Assembly (NCBI GenBank): GCA_026770585.1
Contig: MU647893.1
Location: forward strand, 27,637-40,938
Direction: 5' to 3'
DNA length: 13,302 bases
Source of the DNA: Baffinella frigidus
Lineage: Eukaryota; Cryptophyceae; Cryptomonadales; Baffinellaceae
Both the position numbers and the translations under genes were made by a program. Position 1 is the first letter of the stretch, and every line of letters starts with the position of its first letter. Shown here piece after piece: positions 6,535-12,390 of the stretch. The notes beneath the pieces are model-generated. The model was not told the DNA's origin, ran no database searches, and saw only the letters and a program-made list of their open reading frames with translations.

Positions 6535-6770
6535 AGTGCCAACCCACCGCATAGAACTCATAGTGCAACCGGCCCTCCCCGGATTTATTCCCCGGCTGAC
6601 ATACAACACGTTGTGCATCGCATGCACGTGGAACACAGCACGTGTTGTAGAATCCGGGGTGTCGATTCGTGTCGGCAAGTGGCTATTCCCCATCATACCG
6701 TTTCCGTCGACCATTGTCCTACATAGACACTGCCGTCCGGCGCAGGGTGGTATCCACTCACCTGAGCAAA
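6535..6770. other. spacer with no convincing gene
   Basis: The left end (6535-6550) is repeat sequence. A minus-strand AATAAA lies at 6584-6589, and ACAACACG (6603-6610) and CGTGTTGT (6641-6648) form a long-loop inverted repeat. Open frames on both strands (plus to 6790, minus from 6780) lack TATA boxes and show no recognisable features. Confidence 0.5.
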
Positions 6771-6968
6771 ATGGCGGCATGCGACACTGATCCCGCCTTC
6801 TCGGGCGCCCAGACTCCCAACGGGGCCTCGACGCAAACGACCGGAGTGGGAGTGGCTAAACCGGTCTATGTGAGCCCGATTTCACCGGAAATGCGGCAGG
6901 CTTTCATCGAGAACCACAAGACGTTCCAGCTAATCATGGAGGAGTATTGGGCGATGCCCCGCTATTAG
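6771..6968 (+). CDS. small protein of unknown function, 65 aa
   Basis: The ATG at 6771 is in a good eukaryotic start context (A at -3, G at +4). The N-terminal 35 residues are rich in Ala, Thr, Gly and Ser. The C-terminal 30 (SPEMRQAFIENHKTFQLIME and onward, ending in Tyr) look like an amphipathic helix. The frame is open upstream to 6669 but only from a non-ATG codon. No TATA box is evident. A 10-bp palindrome (6982-6991) and a GGCGKGTGTA repeat follow the stop. Its size and composition suit a small accessory or virion protein, but no function is inferred. Confidence 0.5.
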   Translation: MAACDTDPAFSGAQTPNGASTQTTGVGVAKPVYVSPISPEMRQAFIENHKTFQLIMEEYWAMPRY

Positions 6969-7009
6969 GTAGGCTGAACTTGAACGCGTTCCGCTGCACT
7001 TCAGGTGTG

Positions 7010-7068
7010 GGCGGGTGTAGGAGGTGGGTGTAGGCGTGTGTAGGCGTGTGTAGGCGGGTGTAGGCGGG
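7010..7068. repeat. 10-bp G-rich tandem repeat
   Basis: Units GGCGGGTGTA or GGCGTGTGTA are at 7010-7019, 7033-7042, 7043-7052 and 7053-7062, with an irregular 13-base unit between and a partial unit to 7068. Confidence 0.85.
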
Positions 7069-7102
7069 ACGCCGGCGCGGTGGGTCGAGGGGTTGCGGGT
7101 GT

Positions 7103-7120
7103 ACCGGTGCATGCACCGGT
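7103..7120. repeat. perfect 18-bp palindrome
   Basis: ACCGGTGCATGCACCGGT is its own reverse complement. It lies in the 439-base spacer 6969-7407, which otherwise holds the 10-bp repeat, a doubled ACACACTAGGTCC and the CCCACA block. Confidence 0.8.
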
Positions 7121-7310
7121 GGGTGTATGGTGTCGAATTCAATGAAAGCCGATATCCGCATATGACTTACCTAGTGCATCAAATGGGGCGTGGTGTAAAC
7201 GCATGCATCACTGCCCCTCCCCGGTCTATGTTAGTCGACTTTTTGAATCTGTTTGAGTGGTGGATTTGTGTTGCTGTTTGCTTGTTTGCTTGTTTACTTT
7301 CACGCCGTGT

Positions 7311-7344
7311 ACACACTAGGTCCTGTGTTATACACACTAGGTCC
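7311..7344. repeat. duplicated ACACACTAGGTCC
   Basis: Two identical 13-base copies (7311-7323, 7332-7344) lie immediately before the CCCACA block. The 170 bases before them, from 7121, hold nothing I can support. Confidence 0.8.
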
Positions 7345-7407
7345 ACACCCACGCCCACACCCACACCCGCACCCACACCCACGCCCACGCCCACACCCAC
7401 ACACACA
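7343..7407. repeat. CCCACA/CCCACG hexamer block with minus-strand G-quadruplex potential
   Basis: About ten 6-base units of the form CCCAC(A/G) end in (AC)n at the stop codon of the minus gene. On the minus strand they read as GGG every six bases, the pattern of a G-quadruplex, and would be transcribed just beyond that gene's stop. Confidence 0.85.
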
Positions 7408-7887
7408 CTAGACCCTATGCTGCACAGAGCCGGCGTCTGCGCTGGTGTCGAGGACTGTCTCGAACGTCTCGTCGGTGCCGGTGTTTGCGGTGTAGTACTC
7501 CAGGGGAACGATGACGCCCGCCGGCCATGCGTTGTGCGTAGCGAAGGGTTCCGTGGTTGTGGTGGTGGCGGCGGCGCAGTGTGCGACACCCTTCGGCCAC
7601 TGCAAAGGCCCGGCAGGGTTGGGGGGCGCGGGGACGATTGCGTTGCAGATCTCGCCAAGCTCCGTGTCGATGTGCACGGCAGTGGCGGTCCAGGGTTCAA
7701 GGTGGCGCGGGTGGCAACGTGCATATGCCGCGATCCTTGCCTTCGATGCCGGCATCAACACACGCGAGATGCCACTCTGTGTTACCCCGTAGATGGCGGC
7801 GAGCGACTTTTGTGTGTGGGAGGTGGACGAGTAGAGGCCCACGATCTCTCGTTTCTCGTCCATGGTGAGCGTTTTGTGCGTTGTCAT
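7408..7887 (-). CDS. CENP-B/pogo-type helix-turn-helix protein, 159 aa
   Basis: Residues 6-50 match the N-terminal DNA-binding domain of CENP-B and pogo/Tigger transposases: TMDEKREIVGLY, then helix QKSLAAIYGV and the recognition helix TQSGISRVL. This domain binds DNA as a homeodomain-like helix-turn-helix. In a transposase a second helix-turn-helix and a DDE catalytic domain would follow. Here about 110 residues rich in Ala, Pro and Thr follow, with a TTTTTE run and no catalytic motif, so this is a stand-alone DNA-binding protein. A role as a regulator or genome-binding factor is inference. The start is the first ATG after a TATTTAAG box, and a longer frame from a TTG at 7956 would begin before the box. 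A G-rich repeat follows the stop. The overlapping plus frame (7093-7926) is a shadow. Confidence 0.85.
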   Translation of the reverse strand: MTTHKTLTMDEKREIVGLYSSTSHTQKSLAAIYGVTQSGISRVLMPASKARIAAYARCHPRHLEPWTATAVHIDTELGEICNAIVPAPPNPAGPLQWPKGVAHCAAATTTTTEPFATHNAWPAGVIVPLEYYTANTGTDETFETVLDTSADAGSVQHRV

Positions 7888-7944
7888 GCTTGGCGGTGGC
7901 TTTCCGTGATTGCGTACGAGGAGTAATGTGAAGGATGTCGGTCT

Positions 7945-7952
7945 CTTAAATA
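7945..7952 (-). promoter_or_regulatory. TATA box for the helix-turn-helix gene
   Basis: TATTTAAG on the minus strand, 65 bases before the ATG at 7887. Confidence 0.7.
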
Positions 7953-8066
7953 CCAACGCTGTTCTTCTTTCGGCCGGCCCCGCGCGTGGTTATGGGGCAG
8001 TTAGGCAAACAACACGTGCGAACAACACGTACATGCGCACCTAAGGCACCAAAACAAGTCCGCAAT

Positions 8067-8110
8067 GTGTGCGTGTGCGTGTGCGTGTGCGTGTGCGTGT
8101 GTGTGTGTGG
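8067..8110. repeat. GTGTGC hexamer array
   Basis: Five GTGTGC units are followed by a GT run. Confidence 0.9.
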
Positions 8111-8183
8111 GCGCATGCATGATGGCGTGTGTATAGAGGCGCTTTGTGAGTTCGTGAATTCATTTGGAACATCCTATGTGTCT

Positions 8184-8300
8184 ACCACCACCACCACCAC
8201 TACCACCACTACCACCACTACCACCACTACCACCGCCACCACCGCCACCACCGCCACCACCGCCACCACCGCTGCCACCGCCACCGTAGCCACCGTAGCC
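8184..8300. repeat. ACC trinucleotide array with 9-bp higher order
   Basis: The array starts as pure ACC, then ACCACCACT units, then ACCACCGCC units, and ends in GCCACCGTA units. It lies just beyond the stop of the minus gene at 8302. Confidence 0.9.
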
Positions 8301-8301
8301 A

Positions 8302-8781
8302 CTACGGGGCGGCCGGTGAGTACCCGCGACGCACGCGCGGTGAGGCGGCCGGTGACATGACCGGTGACATGGTCGGCGAGGCAGGCTGCGAGGCAGGCTG
8401 CGAGACGGCCGGTTCGTCCGACCGGAACCTGCGGCTTCCAGGGTGGATGGTGTACGCGGTCATGCCGGTTTTCTCGATCTCCTCCTCCCAGCTGCCCAGC
8501 ACATTACCGGGCGCGATCGGTTCGTCCGGCTGGAACCTGCGGCTTCCGGGGTGCATGGTGTAGGTGGCGATGCCGTGTTCCGCGATCTCCTGGCCCCATG
8601 TGCCCAGCAGCCTCCCAGGCGTCATGGAGGGCGGGCACCCATCGGAGACGGGCGAACAAGGCGGGGACGTGGGTGTAAACGGCGGCGACGTGGGCGGGTA
8701 CGCGGGGGGGTCCATCGGAGGCGGCGGGTTGTTGTCGGAGGGTGCGTAGCTGTGGAACGAAGTCGTGGACATCTCTGTCAT
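8302..8781 (-). CDS. proline-rich protein with PPxY motif and duplicated 36-residue unit, 159 aa
   Basis: Residues 18-55 are very proline-rich and contain PPAY (25-28), a PPxY motif of the kind that binds WW domains of NEDD4-type ubiquitin ligases and serves as a late-budding motif in several viruses. Residues 56-91 and 92-127 are two copies of a 36-residue unit (shared core HPGSRRF, preceded by GTW/GSW and an acidic helix), matched at DNA level by a 108-base repeat. The tail is rich in Ser-Pro and QPAS repeats and ends basic. There is no membrane segment. The ATG at 8781 lies 41 bases after a TATAAAG box. A tegument- or matrix-like adaptor role is inference only. Confidence 0.82.
   Translation of the reverse strand: MTEMSTTSFHSYAPSDNNPPPPMDPPAYPPTSPPFTPTSPPCSPVSDGCPPSMTPGRLLGTWGQEIAEHGIATYTMHPGSRRFQPDEPIAPGNVLGSWEEEIEKTGMTAYTIHPGSRRFRSDEPAVSQPASQPASPTMSPVMSPAASPRVRRGYSPAAP
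8411..8626 (-). repeat. 108-bp in-frame tandem duplication
   Basis: Sequence starting at 8411 recurs from 8519, 108 bases on, with scattered changes. It encodes the doubled 36-residue unit of the proline-rich protein. A separate 12-base doublet, GAGGCAGGCTGC, lies at about 8378-8401. Confidence 0.85.
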
Positions 8782-8815
8782 TGGTTGAGGAATGGTACTC
8801 GGGATGAGATGCTTC

Positions 8816-8822
8816 CTTTATA
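8816..8822 (-). promoter_or_regulatory. TATA box for the proline-rich gene
   Basis: TATAAAG on the minus strand, 41 bases before the ATG at 8781. Confidence 0.7.
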
Positions 8823-8979
8823 CTGCAGAGGACACAAGTCGTTGCATTGGAATACGAGATAGTATGCAACATTCGCCGCACGTCCGCATAAACGTAGGTC
8901 ACTCCGTACGTGTTACATTGAAATCCACATTTGGTGTGTGTGACACACCTCTTTATGCGCGAGTCCCTTGCTTGCTCGC

Positions 8980-9336
8980 ATGTCGACGACACGCGATTTC
9001 CTTGTTGTTGTGTTTTCTTGGGGGGTTATGGTGTGTGTCGTATTGGTTCTGCATGTGGCCCTGTGTGCACTGGAGGCGTTTGTCGCAGCGGATTTTTGCT
9101 CGCCCGATGGTGAAAGCTGTCTGCGAACACTTGGTGGTACCGGCCCCGCTACTGTCGACCCTGAAATCGTCCATGTCGAGGTGGTTCAACAACACCCTCC
9201 TCCTTTCTGTACTGCATCGCAGCACTCGTTACGATGCGTCTGTTCTTCGGCAACACGTATACCGGGCGGCTCGTTCTGGCGCGTCTATTCCCCGACAACA
9301 CGTATGTTGGAGACTAATTCTGGCGAGTCTGTTTAG
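8980..9336 (+). CDS. small single-pass membrane protein, 118 aa
   Basis: Residues 7-36 are an uninterrupted hydrophobic stretch (FLVVVFSWGVMVCVVLVL and on), long enough for a signal anchor or an uncleaved signal peptide, after a six-residue N-terminus with one Arg. The rest is polar, with five cysteines that could form disulphides if it is outside or in the lumen. The end shows an imperfect 15-residue duplication (ATRIPGGSFW / TTRMLETNSG), reflected in DNA repeats CAACACGTAT at 9251 and 9296. CTTTATG at 8951-8957 is a weak TATA candidate. A 248-codon frame in another phase (8792-9538) overlaps it and is Arg/Ser/Cys-rich without a promoter, so this frame is preferred with moderate confidence. 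Confidence 0.55.
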   Translation: MSTTRDFLVVVFSWGVMVCVVLVLHVALCALEAFVAADFCSPDGESCLRTLGGTGPATVDPEIVHVEVVQQHPPPFCTASQHSLRCVCSSATRIPGGSFWRVYSPTTRMLETNSGESV

Positions 9337-9576
9337 TTGCGATTATCGAACGAGTTGTGCTGGTATGCACCCAACACGCTCCGTTGCATGGCTGCACAGC
9401 CATCCGCCGAGCTCGACGTGGTTCGTGATGACGTGCGGCAGTCGACGGTCCGCGCACCATGGGTGCGTGTGTCGTGTGTCGTGTGTGTGGCGAAGGTTGG
9501 GTGTGCGAACATGTGCTCCTCTAAACGGCGCCACTTGAATATACCATTGCGAGAACATGCCCATGTCTAAGCTGTA

Positions 9577-9918
9577 CTACCTGAACATATCCAGGGTCAA
9601 ATGTGCCCACGCCGAGACACATTCGCGGTACTCCCGCAGCCTCATAAAATCGTGGTTACACGCTACTACCGCCACCTCGATCTCGTCCTGTTGGTTTCCG
9701 AACGCTTCTTTCAGCGTGGCAGTCGGCACCGGGTGTACAAACTGCGCATACGCTTTCCAGTTCGTGCACTCGTCCTCGTCCACCGTAGTATCCGCGGCTG
9801 CATAGCAGATCCGCAGGAGTCGCCCTTGTGAACAGCGTGCTGCTACCCGGTACCAGGAGGGTGGGGCGCAGAGATCTGTGACGTACACAGTGCGTGTGGC
9901 GGCATTTTGCTGGGACAT
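9577..9918 (-). CDS. small acidic protein of unknown function, 113 aa
   Basis: I do not recognise it. It looks globular: a Cys-containing first half, an acidic stretch TVDEDECTNWKAYAQ, then FGNQQDEIEVAVVACNHDFM and a helix to the end. The ATG at 9918 is the first in frame; the frame is open to a TTG at 9948. There is no good TATA box, only CAAATAGA at about 9933-9940. A four-copy 12-bp repeat lies just upstream (9949-9996) and may be promoter-proximal. A plus-strand frame (ATG 9557 to 9805) overlaps it and is Ser/Thr-rich, typical of a shadow. The 240 bases between 9337 and 9576 hold no gene I can support. Confidence 0.68.
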   Translation of the reverse strand: MSQQNAATRTVYVTDLCAPPSWYRVAARCSQGRLLRICYAAADTTVDEDECTNWKAYAQFVHPVPTATLKEAFGNQQDEIEVAVVACNHDFMRLREYRECVSAWAHLTLDMFR

Positions 9919-9948
9919 CAGTTGTAGTGGTCTATTTGGGAGGGACAA

Positions 9949-9996
9949 CCGCCTTCGTCACCGCCTTCGTCACCGCCTTCGTCACCGCCTTCGTCC
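9949..9996. repeat. 12-bp tandem repeat, four copies
   Basis: CCGCCTTCGTCA is repeated exactly at 9949, 9961 and 9973 and with one change at 9985. It lies 31-78 bases upstream of the minus-strand ATG at 9918, a spacing suited to protein binding sites. Confidence 0.9.
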
Positions 9997-10208
9997 CTGG
10001 GCCGTCGCTGCTGCGCGACACTCGGTATTATTGTGTGTAGAATATCGCCGGGTTTACTTACTTACCGTGAACACTACCGTCTGCCCAGGTCATCGGTGGG
10101 TCTGTGCGCATCAACCGCGCGCACTCTGTCGGGGAGCGGGGATTGGGCGACGCGGCGCTCGATGCCAGGATCCGTGTGACGCCGCGGAACCGTACTGCGC
10201 TCCGAGAC

Positions 10209-10481
10209 ATGGAGCAACTGTCCCATGTAGCCGCCATGTTGGCTGTTGGCTGTCCGTGTGTGCGTCCCCGTTTCGAGCCCGAGCGGTGGGACACGTGTAA
10301 TGTCGCCCCCAAGGTACTATGTGCCACGGTCGCTGCGCCCACCACCGTGTATGGTACCGACGAGGAAGATGCAGCTGTGCCCACTGTGCATGACAACGAC
10401 GAGAAAGATGGAGACGGTCGTGGCATGCCTGGTCTTGGGGGAGGGGGGTCTCCGCAAGGCGATCTGGACAGCGTAGATTGA
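10209..10481 (+). CDS. possible acidic protein, 90 aa from first ATG
   Basis: The frame is open from 10071 to TGA at 10479-10481, but its first ATG is at 10209. The upstream 46 codons have the same codon character, so the real 5' end may be a non-ATG start (GTG at 10104) or an exon joined at a CAG such as 10086-10088. The C-terminal half is acidic (YGTDEEDAA and HDNDEKDGDG), then Gly-rich. The antisense frame (10058-10855) is Ser/Pro/Arg-rich and overlaps the end of the gene at 10719, so it is less likely. No TATA box is seen. Only moderate to low confidence that it is a gene. Confidence 0.38.
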   Translation: MEQLSHVAAMLAVGCPCVRPRFEPERWDTCNVAPKVLCATVAAPTTVYGTDEEDAAVPTVHDNDEKDGDGRGMPGLGGGGSPQGDLDSVD

Positions 10482-10539
10482 ATTGATTCGACCCGACCCC
10501 GACACGATATCACCGTAAAGGGTGCATTTCGTCTGTTGT

Positions 10540-10557
10540 GGGGGCGGGCGGGCGGGG
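10540..10557 (+). promoter_or_regulatory. G-quadruplex / GC-box motif
   Basis: Four G runs of 5, 3, 3 and 4 bases separated by single C residues, the tightest form of the G-quadruplex pattern and also like a row of GC boxes. Its last two G bases are the first bases of the 38-bp palindrome. Confidence 0.7.
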
Positions 10558-10593
10558 TGTGTGGGTAGAGTAGCGCTACTCTACCCACACACC
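10556..10593. repeat. perfect 38-bp palindrome
   Basis: The left arm GGTGTGTGGGTAGAGTAGC (10556-10574) is followed without spacer by its exact reverse complement (10575-10593). It lies between the converging 3' ends of the plus frame ending at 10481 and the minus gene ending at 10719. It could be a cruciform origin element, a protein-binding site or a two-way transcript end. Sequence alone does not decide. Confidence 0.95.
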
Positions 10594-10655
10594 ATGTAGC
10601 ATGGCCAGATTGGCTTGTGTGGGGGGCCCGTACTGCGAAGCGGGATGTTAATGCA

Positions 10656-10723
10656 TTTATTAGACGCGCCCGCTGTGTCTCTACTCTTCCGTGTCTGTTG
10701 GTTGATACTTGCTGTCGTTTATT
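10656..10723 (-). terminator. two minus-strand AATAAA signals
   Basis: AATAAA on the minus strand at 10723-10718 overlaps the TAA stop of the gene at 10719-11474, and a second lies at 10661-10656, 58 bases after the stop. Confidence 0.7.
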
Positions 10724-11474
10724 CGTCAACTGGCGGGTGTTTGCCAACCCGCAGCAGGACGGCCTCTTTTGACGCGGTCGAGGCAGAGCCAGGGGTGTGT
10801 TGCGGGGATATCGCCCACTTTCGGCTGTCGTAGGGTCCGCATGGACCATTTTCACGATAGAGTCTGAATGCAGTGTGGTCTGGGTCTGCTGTCTCTATAC
10901 GGTCAACCGCGTTCAGTACCGTTCCCAGGAACCTCATGTCCATGTCGTGCCCCAGTCGCCAGCACTTTTTGTAACGTGACATGAGTGACTGTAGTTGTTG
11001 GAGAGCGTGCAACGCGACCCCTCCAAATTCTTGTATCGTCAATGGACGGAGCAGCCGTTGGCATAGCGGGGGCTTGTGCTGCAGACCATCGGAAGCACAC
11101 ATGATCGATGCAAAGTAGTGGTCCCACAGCGCGCCCACCGCGTGGTCTATTTCTTTGATTGCCACATTCACCTCGCCCGCTTGCATGGGCGGGCTGGCGT
11201 GGTGGCGAATCGCCTCAATGTTTTGAAACAGCAGACTCGTACACATAGAGATGTAGCTGGCAACGATCCGTTGTTTGCGGGTGAGGAGACTGTTCGGGTT
11301 GTACATGTTGTCTGTGTGACACTCCCAACTCTCGAGGCAATCGCTGTCCTTCATCCACTTCCAATTATCCGTGGAGTTGCATATGCCCCGCCTGGGCCAT
11401 CTCGTTTGTTCTTGCACCGTCTCGCGTTTCCATCTCTCGCCGTGTTCAGCCCACTCGGCATCGCTTCGGTGCAT
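10719..11474 (-). CDS. helical protein of unknown function, 251 aa
   Basis: I do not recognise it. The first 50 residues are charged and Trp-rich, with four Cys that might bind metal (CNSTDNW, DSDCLESWEC), though the spacing matches no finger I know. Residues about 55-190 look all-helical, with Leu/Gln-rich heptad-like stretches (ALHALQQLQSLMSRYKKC). The last 45 are loose. ATGs at 11492 and 11474 are in frame. The TATATAAG box at 11504-11511 would start transcription near 11480, so 11474 is preferred. AATAAA overlaps the stop codon. It is the only sizeable frame here with both a good promoter and a polyA signal. Confidence 0.85.
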   Translation of the reverse strand: MHRSDAEWAEHGERWKRETVQEQTRWPRRGICNSTDNWKWMKDSDCLESWECHTDNMYNPNSLLTRKQRIVASYISMCTSLLFQNIEAIRHHASPPMQAGEVNVAIKEIDHAVGALWDHYFASIMCASDGLQHKPPLCQRLLRPLTIQEFGGVALHALQQLQSLMSRYKKCWRLGHDMDMRFLGTVLNAVDRIETADPDHTAFRLYRENGPCGPYDSRKWAISPQHTPGSASTASKEAVLLRVGKHPPVDE

Positions 11475-11503
11475 ACAGGGGGCACTCCACATGTCCACAA
11501 TGT

Positions 11504-11511
11504 CTTATATA
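11504..11511 (-). promoter_or_regulatory. TATA box
   Basis: TATATAAG on the minus strand, 37 bases before the ATG at 11474. Confidence 0.75.
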
Positions 11512-11564
11512 TCTCCTAATGCAACAACGTGCGCTCTGGACTGTTCACTGCGCGTCTCCTGTGG

Positions 11565-11630
11565 GTAGTGGGCACATGCGCCGTAGTAGGCACATGCACC
11601 GTAGTAGACACGTGTGTGGACACATGCGCC
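11565..11630. repeat. 18-bp tandem repeat
   Basis: Units GTAGTGGGCACATGCGCC (11565), GTAGTAGGCACATGCACC (11583) and a diverged third unit (11601), then a 12-base partial to 11630. Confidence 0.85.
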
Positions 11631-11712
11631 CCGCATACACCCAACCCCACATACACCCCCGCCACTGGTGGCCATACGTCTGGGTTGTTTGGCCAGGCCG
11701 TAAGCTTGTGCA

Positions 11713-11736
11713 AATTCACTTGTTTTACAGTGAATT
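11713..11736. repeat. 8-bp stem, 8-base loop inverted repeat
   Basis: AATTCACT (11713-11720) and AGTGAATT (11729-11736) are exact reverse complements. The loop length equals that of the stop-codon hairpin at 4138-4165. Confidence 0.65.
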
Positions 11737-11850
11737 CACCGCCTCGGGGCGTACAGCCCGTGTGCACTGTCTACCTAGGCATGTGGGCAGACACATCTCT
11801 CCACGTGCTCGTCGTTTGAGCGTTTTTATTGAATTTGGGGATGCACATTC

Positions 11851-11857
11851 TATAAAG
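11851..11857 (+). promoter_or_regulatory. TATA box for the membrane protein gene
   Basis: TATAAAG lies 45 bases before the ATG at 11896. Confidence 0.75.
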
Positions 11858-11895
11858 CGGGGCCAGGACAGGGAGGGGGGAGGTGGATACATCGT

Positions 11896-12390
11896 ATGGT
11901 ACTGGATATCGCTGCGGTGTTTGCCCCGTGGACCCCCGACAACGAGGTCTTCGGGATGCTATTGGCGACAACGCAGCAGTGGTGGGCGACCGTCGTACCT
12001 ATCGCCCTCTGTCTTGTAGCGGTGAACCTATTTTTCCGACATGCATATGCCGTGATGTGGTTTTCGCTTCAGTTCCTACTGGCGGTAGCGATATATTTAC
12101 AGGTCAAGGAGGTAATGGAAAGTTCTGTAGGTATAGACCCATTGGGCATAGAGGCGGGGTTGCTTGGCCTGGCCGCTGGAACTCTACAACTATCATCCCG
12201 TGCGGGGAAAGAGCTGCTTAAAGCCAAGGCACGAGTTGCACTTGCAGGGATATGCCCAAGCTGTTTCCCGGTACCCATCCCGCCTCCACCTCCTCCAACC
12301 CCGCCTGTGGAAGAACCGCAAGAACCCGTGCAAGACACGGCGGGGGAAGACGAAGACTCCTCGTGGATGAGTTGGGTTCGCAGCACTTAA
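11896..12390 (+). CDS. two-pass membrane protein with proline-rich acidic tail, 164 aa
   Basis: Two hydrophobic helices are clear, at about residues 29-47 (WATVVPIALCLVAVNLFF) and 51-69 (AVMWFSLQFLLAVAIYL), joined by a short RHA turn. A weaker apolar stretch, 83-98, may lie on the membrane. A basic amphipathic segment (102-115) precedes a CPSC pair, a run of prolines (127-137) and an acidic tail with several Glu and Asp (139-155). The hairpin topology would leave both ends on the same side, probably the cytosol. It starts at the first ATG after the TATA box. Its TAA stop overlaps the stop of the gene on the other strand. The family is unknown; an envelope or inner-membrane protein is a reasonable guess. 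Confidence 0.85.
   Translation: MVLDIAAVFAPWTPDNEVFGMLLATTQQWWATVVPIALCLVAVNLFFRHAYAVMWFSLQFLLAVAIYLQVKEVMESSVGIDPLGIEAGLLGLAAGTLQLSSRAGKELLKAKARVALAGICPSCFPVPIPPPPPPTPPVEEPQEPVQDTAGEDEDSSWMSWVRST

Larger units (their letters stand above)
7953..8301. other. spacer made largely of simple repeats
   Basis: The stretch between the promoter of the helix-turn-helix gene and the end of the next minus gene holds a GTGTGC array and an ACC array. An open plus frame through both (7986-8360) encodes CV and T runs and starts at GTG, so it is rejected as a gene. Confidence 0.7.
11512..11850. other. spacer with tandem repeat, hairpin and weak open frames
   Basis: It holds an 18-bp repeat (11565-11630), an 8-bp-stem hairpin (11713-11736) and a minus-strand AATAAA (11825-11830) with no obvious gene for it. 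A plus frame to 11819 (96 codons, Cys/Val/Thr-rich) and a minus frame 11516-11767 are both open but lack an ATG. Another plus frame from ATG 11519 runs across the next promoter into the following gene. None is supported. Confidence 0.55.

Noticed and set aside
7093-7926. 277-codon plus-strand frame
   Set aside because: It runs through the CCCACA repeat as alternating Pro-Thr, starts at a non-ATG codon and lies antisense to the helix-turn-helix gene, which has a promoter and a recognisable domain.
7986-8360. 124-codon plus frame with CV and T runs
   Set aside because: The sequence is only the translation of GTGTGC and ACC microsatellites and starts at GTG.
8792-9538. 248-codon plus-strand frame
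   Set aside because: Rich in Arg, Ser, Cys and Trp without a domain or promoter; overlaps the better membrane-protein frame at 8980-9336 in another phase.
10058-10855. 265-codon minus frame
   Set aside because: Overlaps the end of the well-supported gene at 10719-11474, contains the 38-bp palindrome and is Ser/Pro/Arg-rich like a shadow of an acidic frame.
11519-12019. 166-codon plus frame starting next to the TATA region
   Set aside because: Reads through tandem repeats, a hairpin and the next gene's TATA box, then overlaps the membrane protein in another phase.
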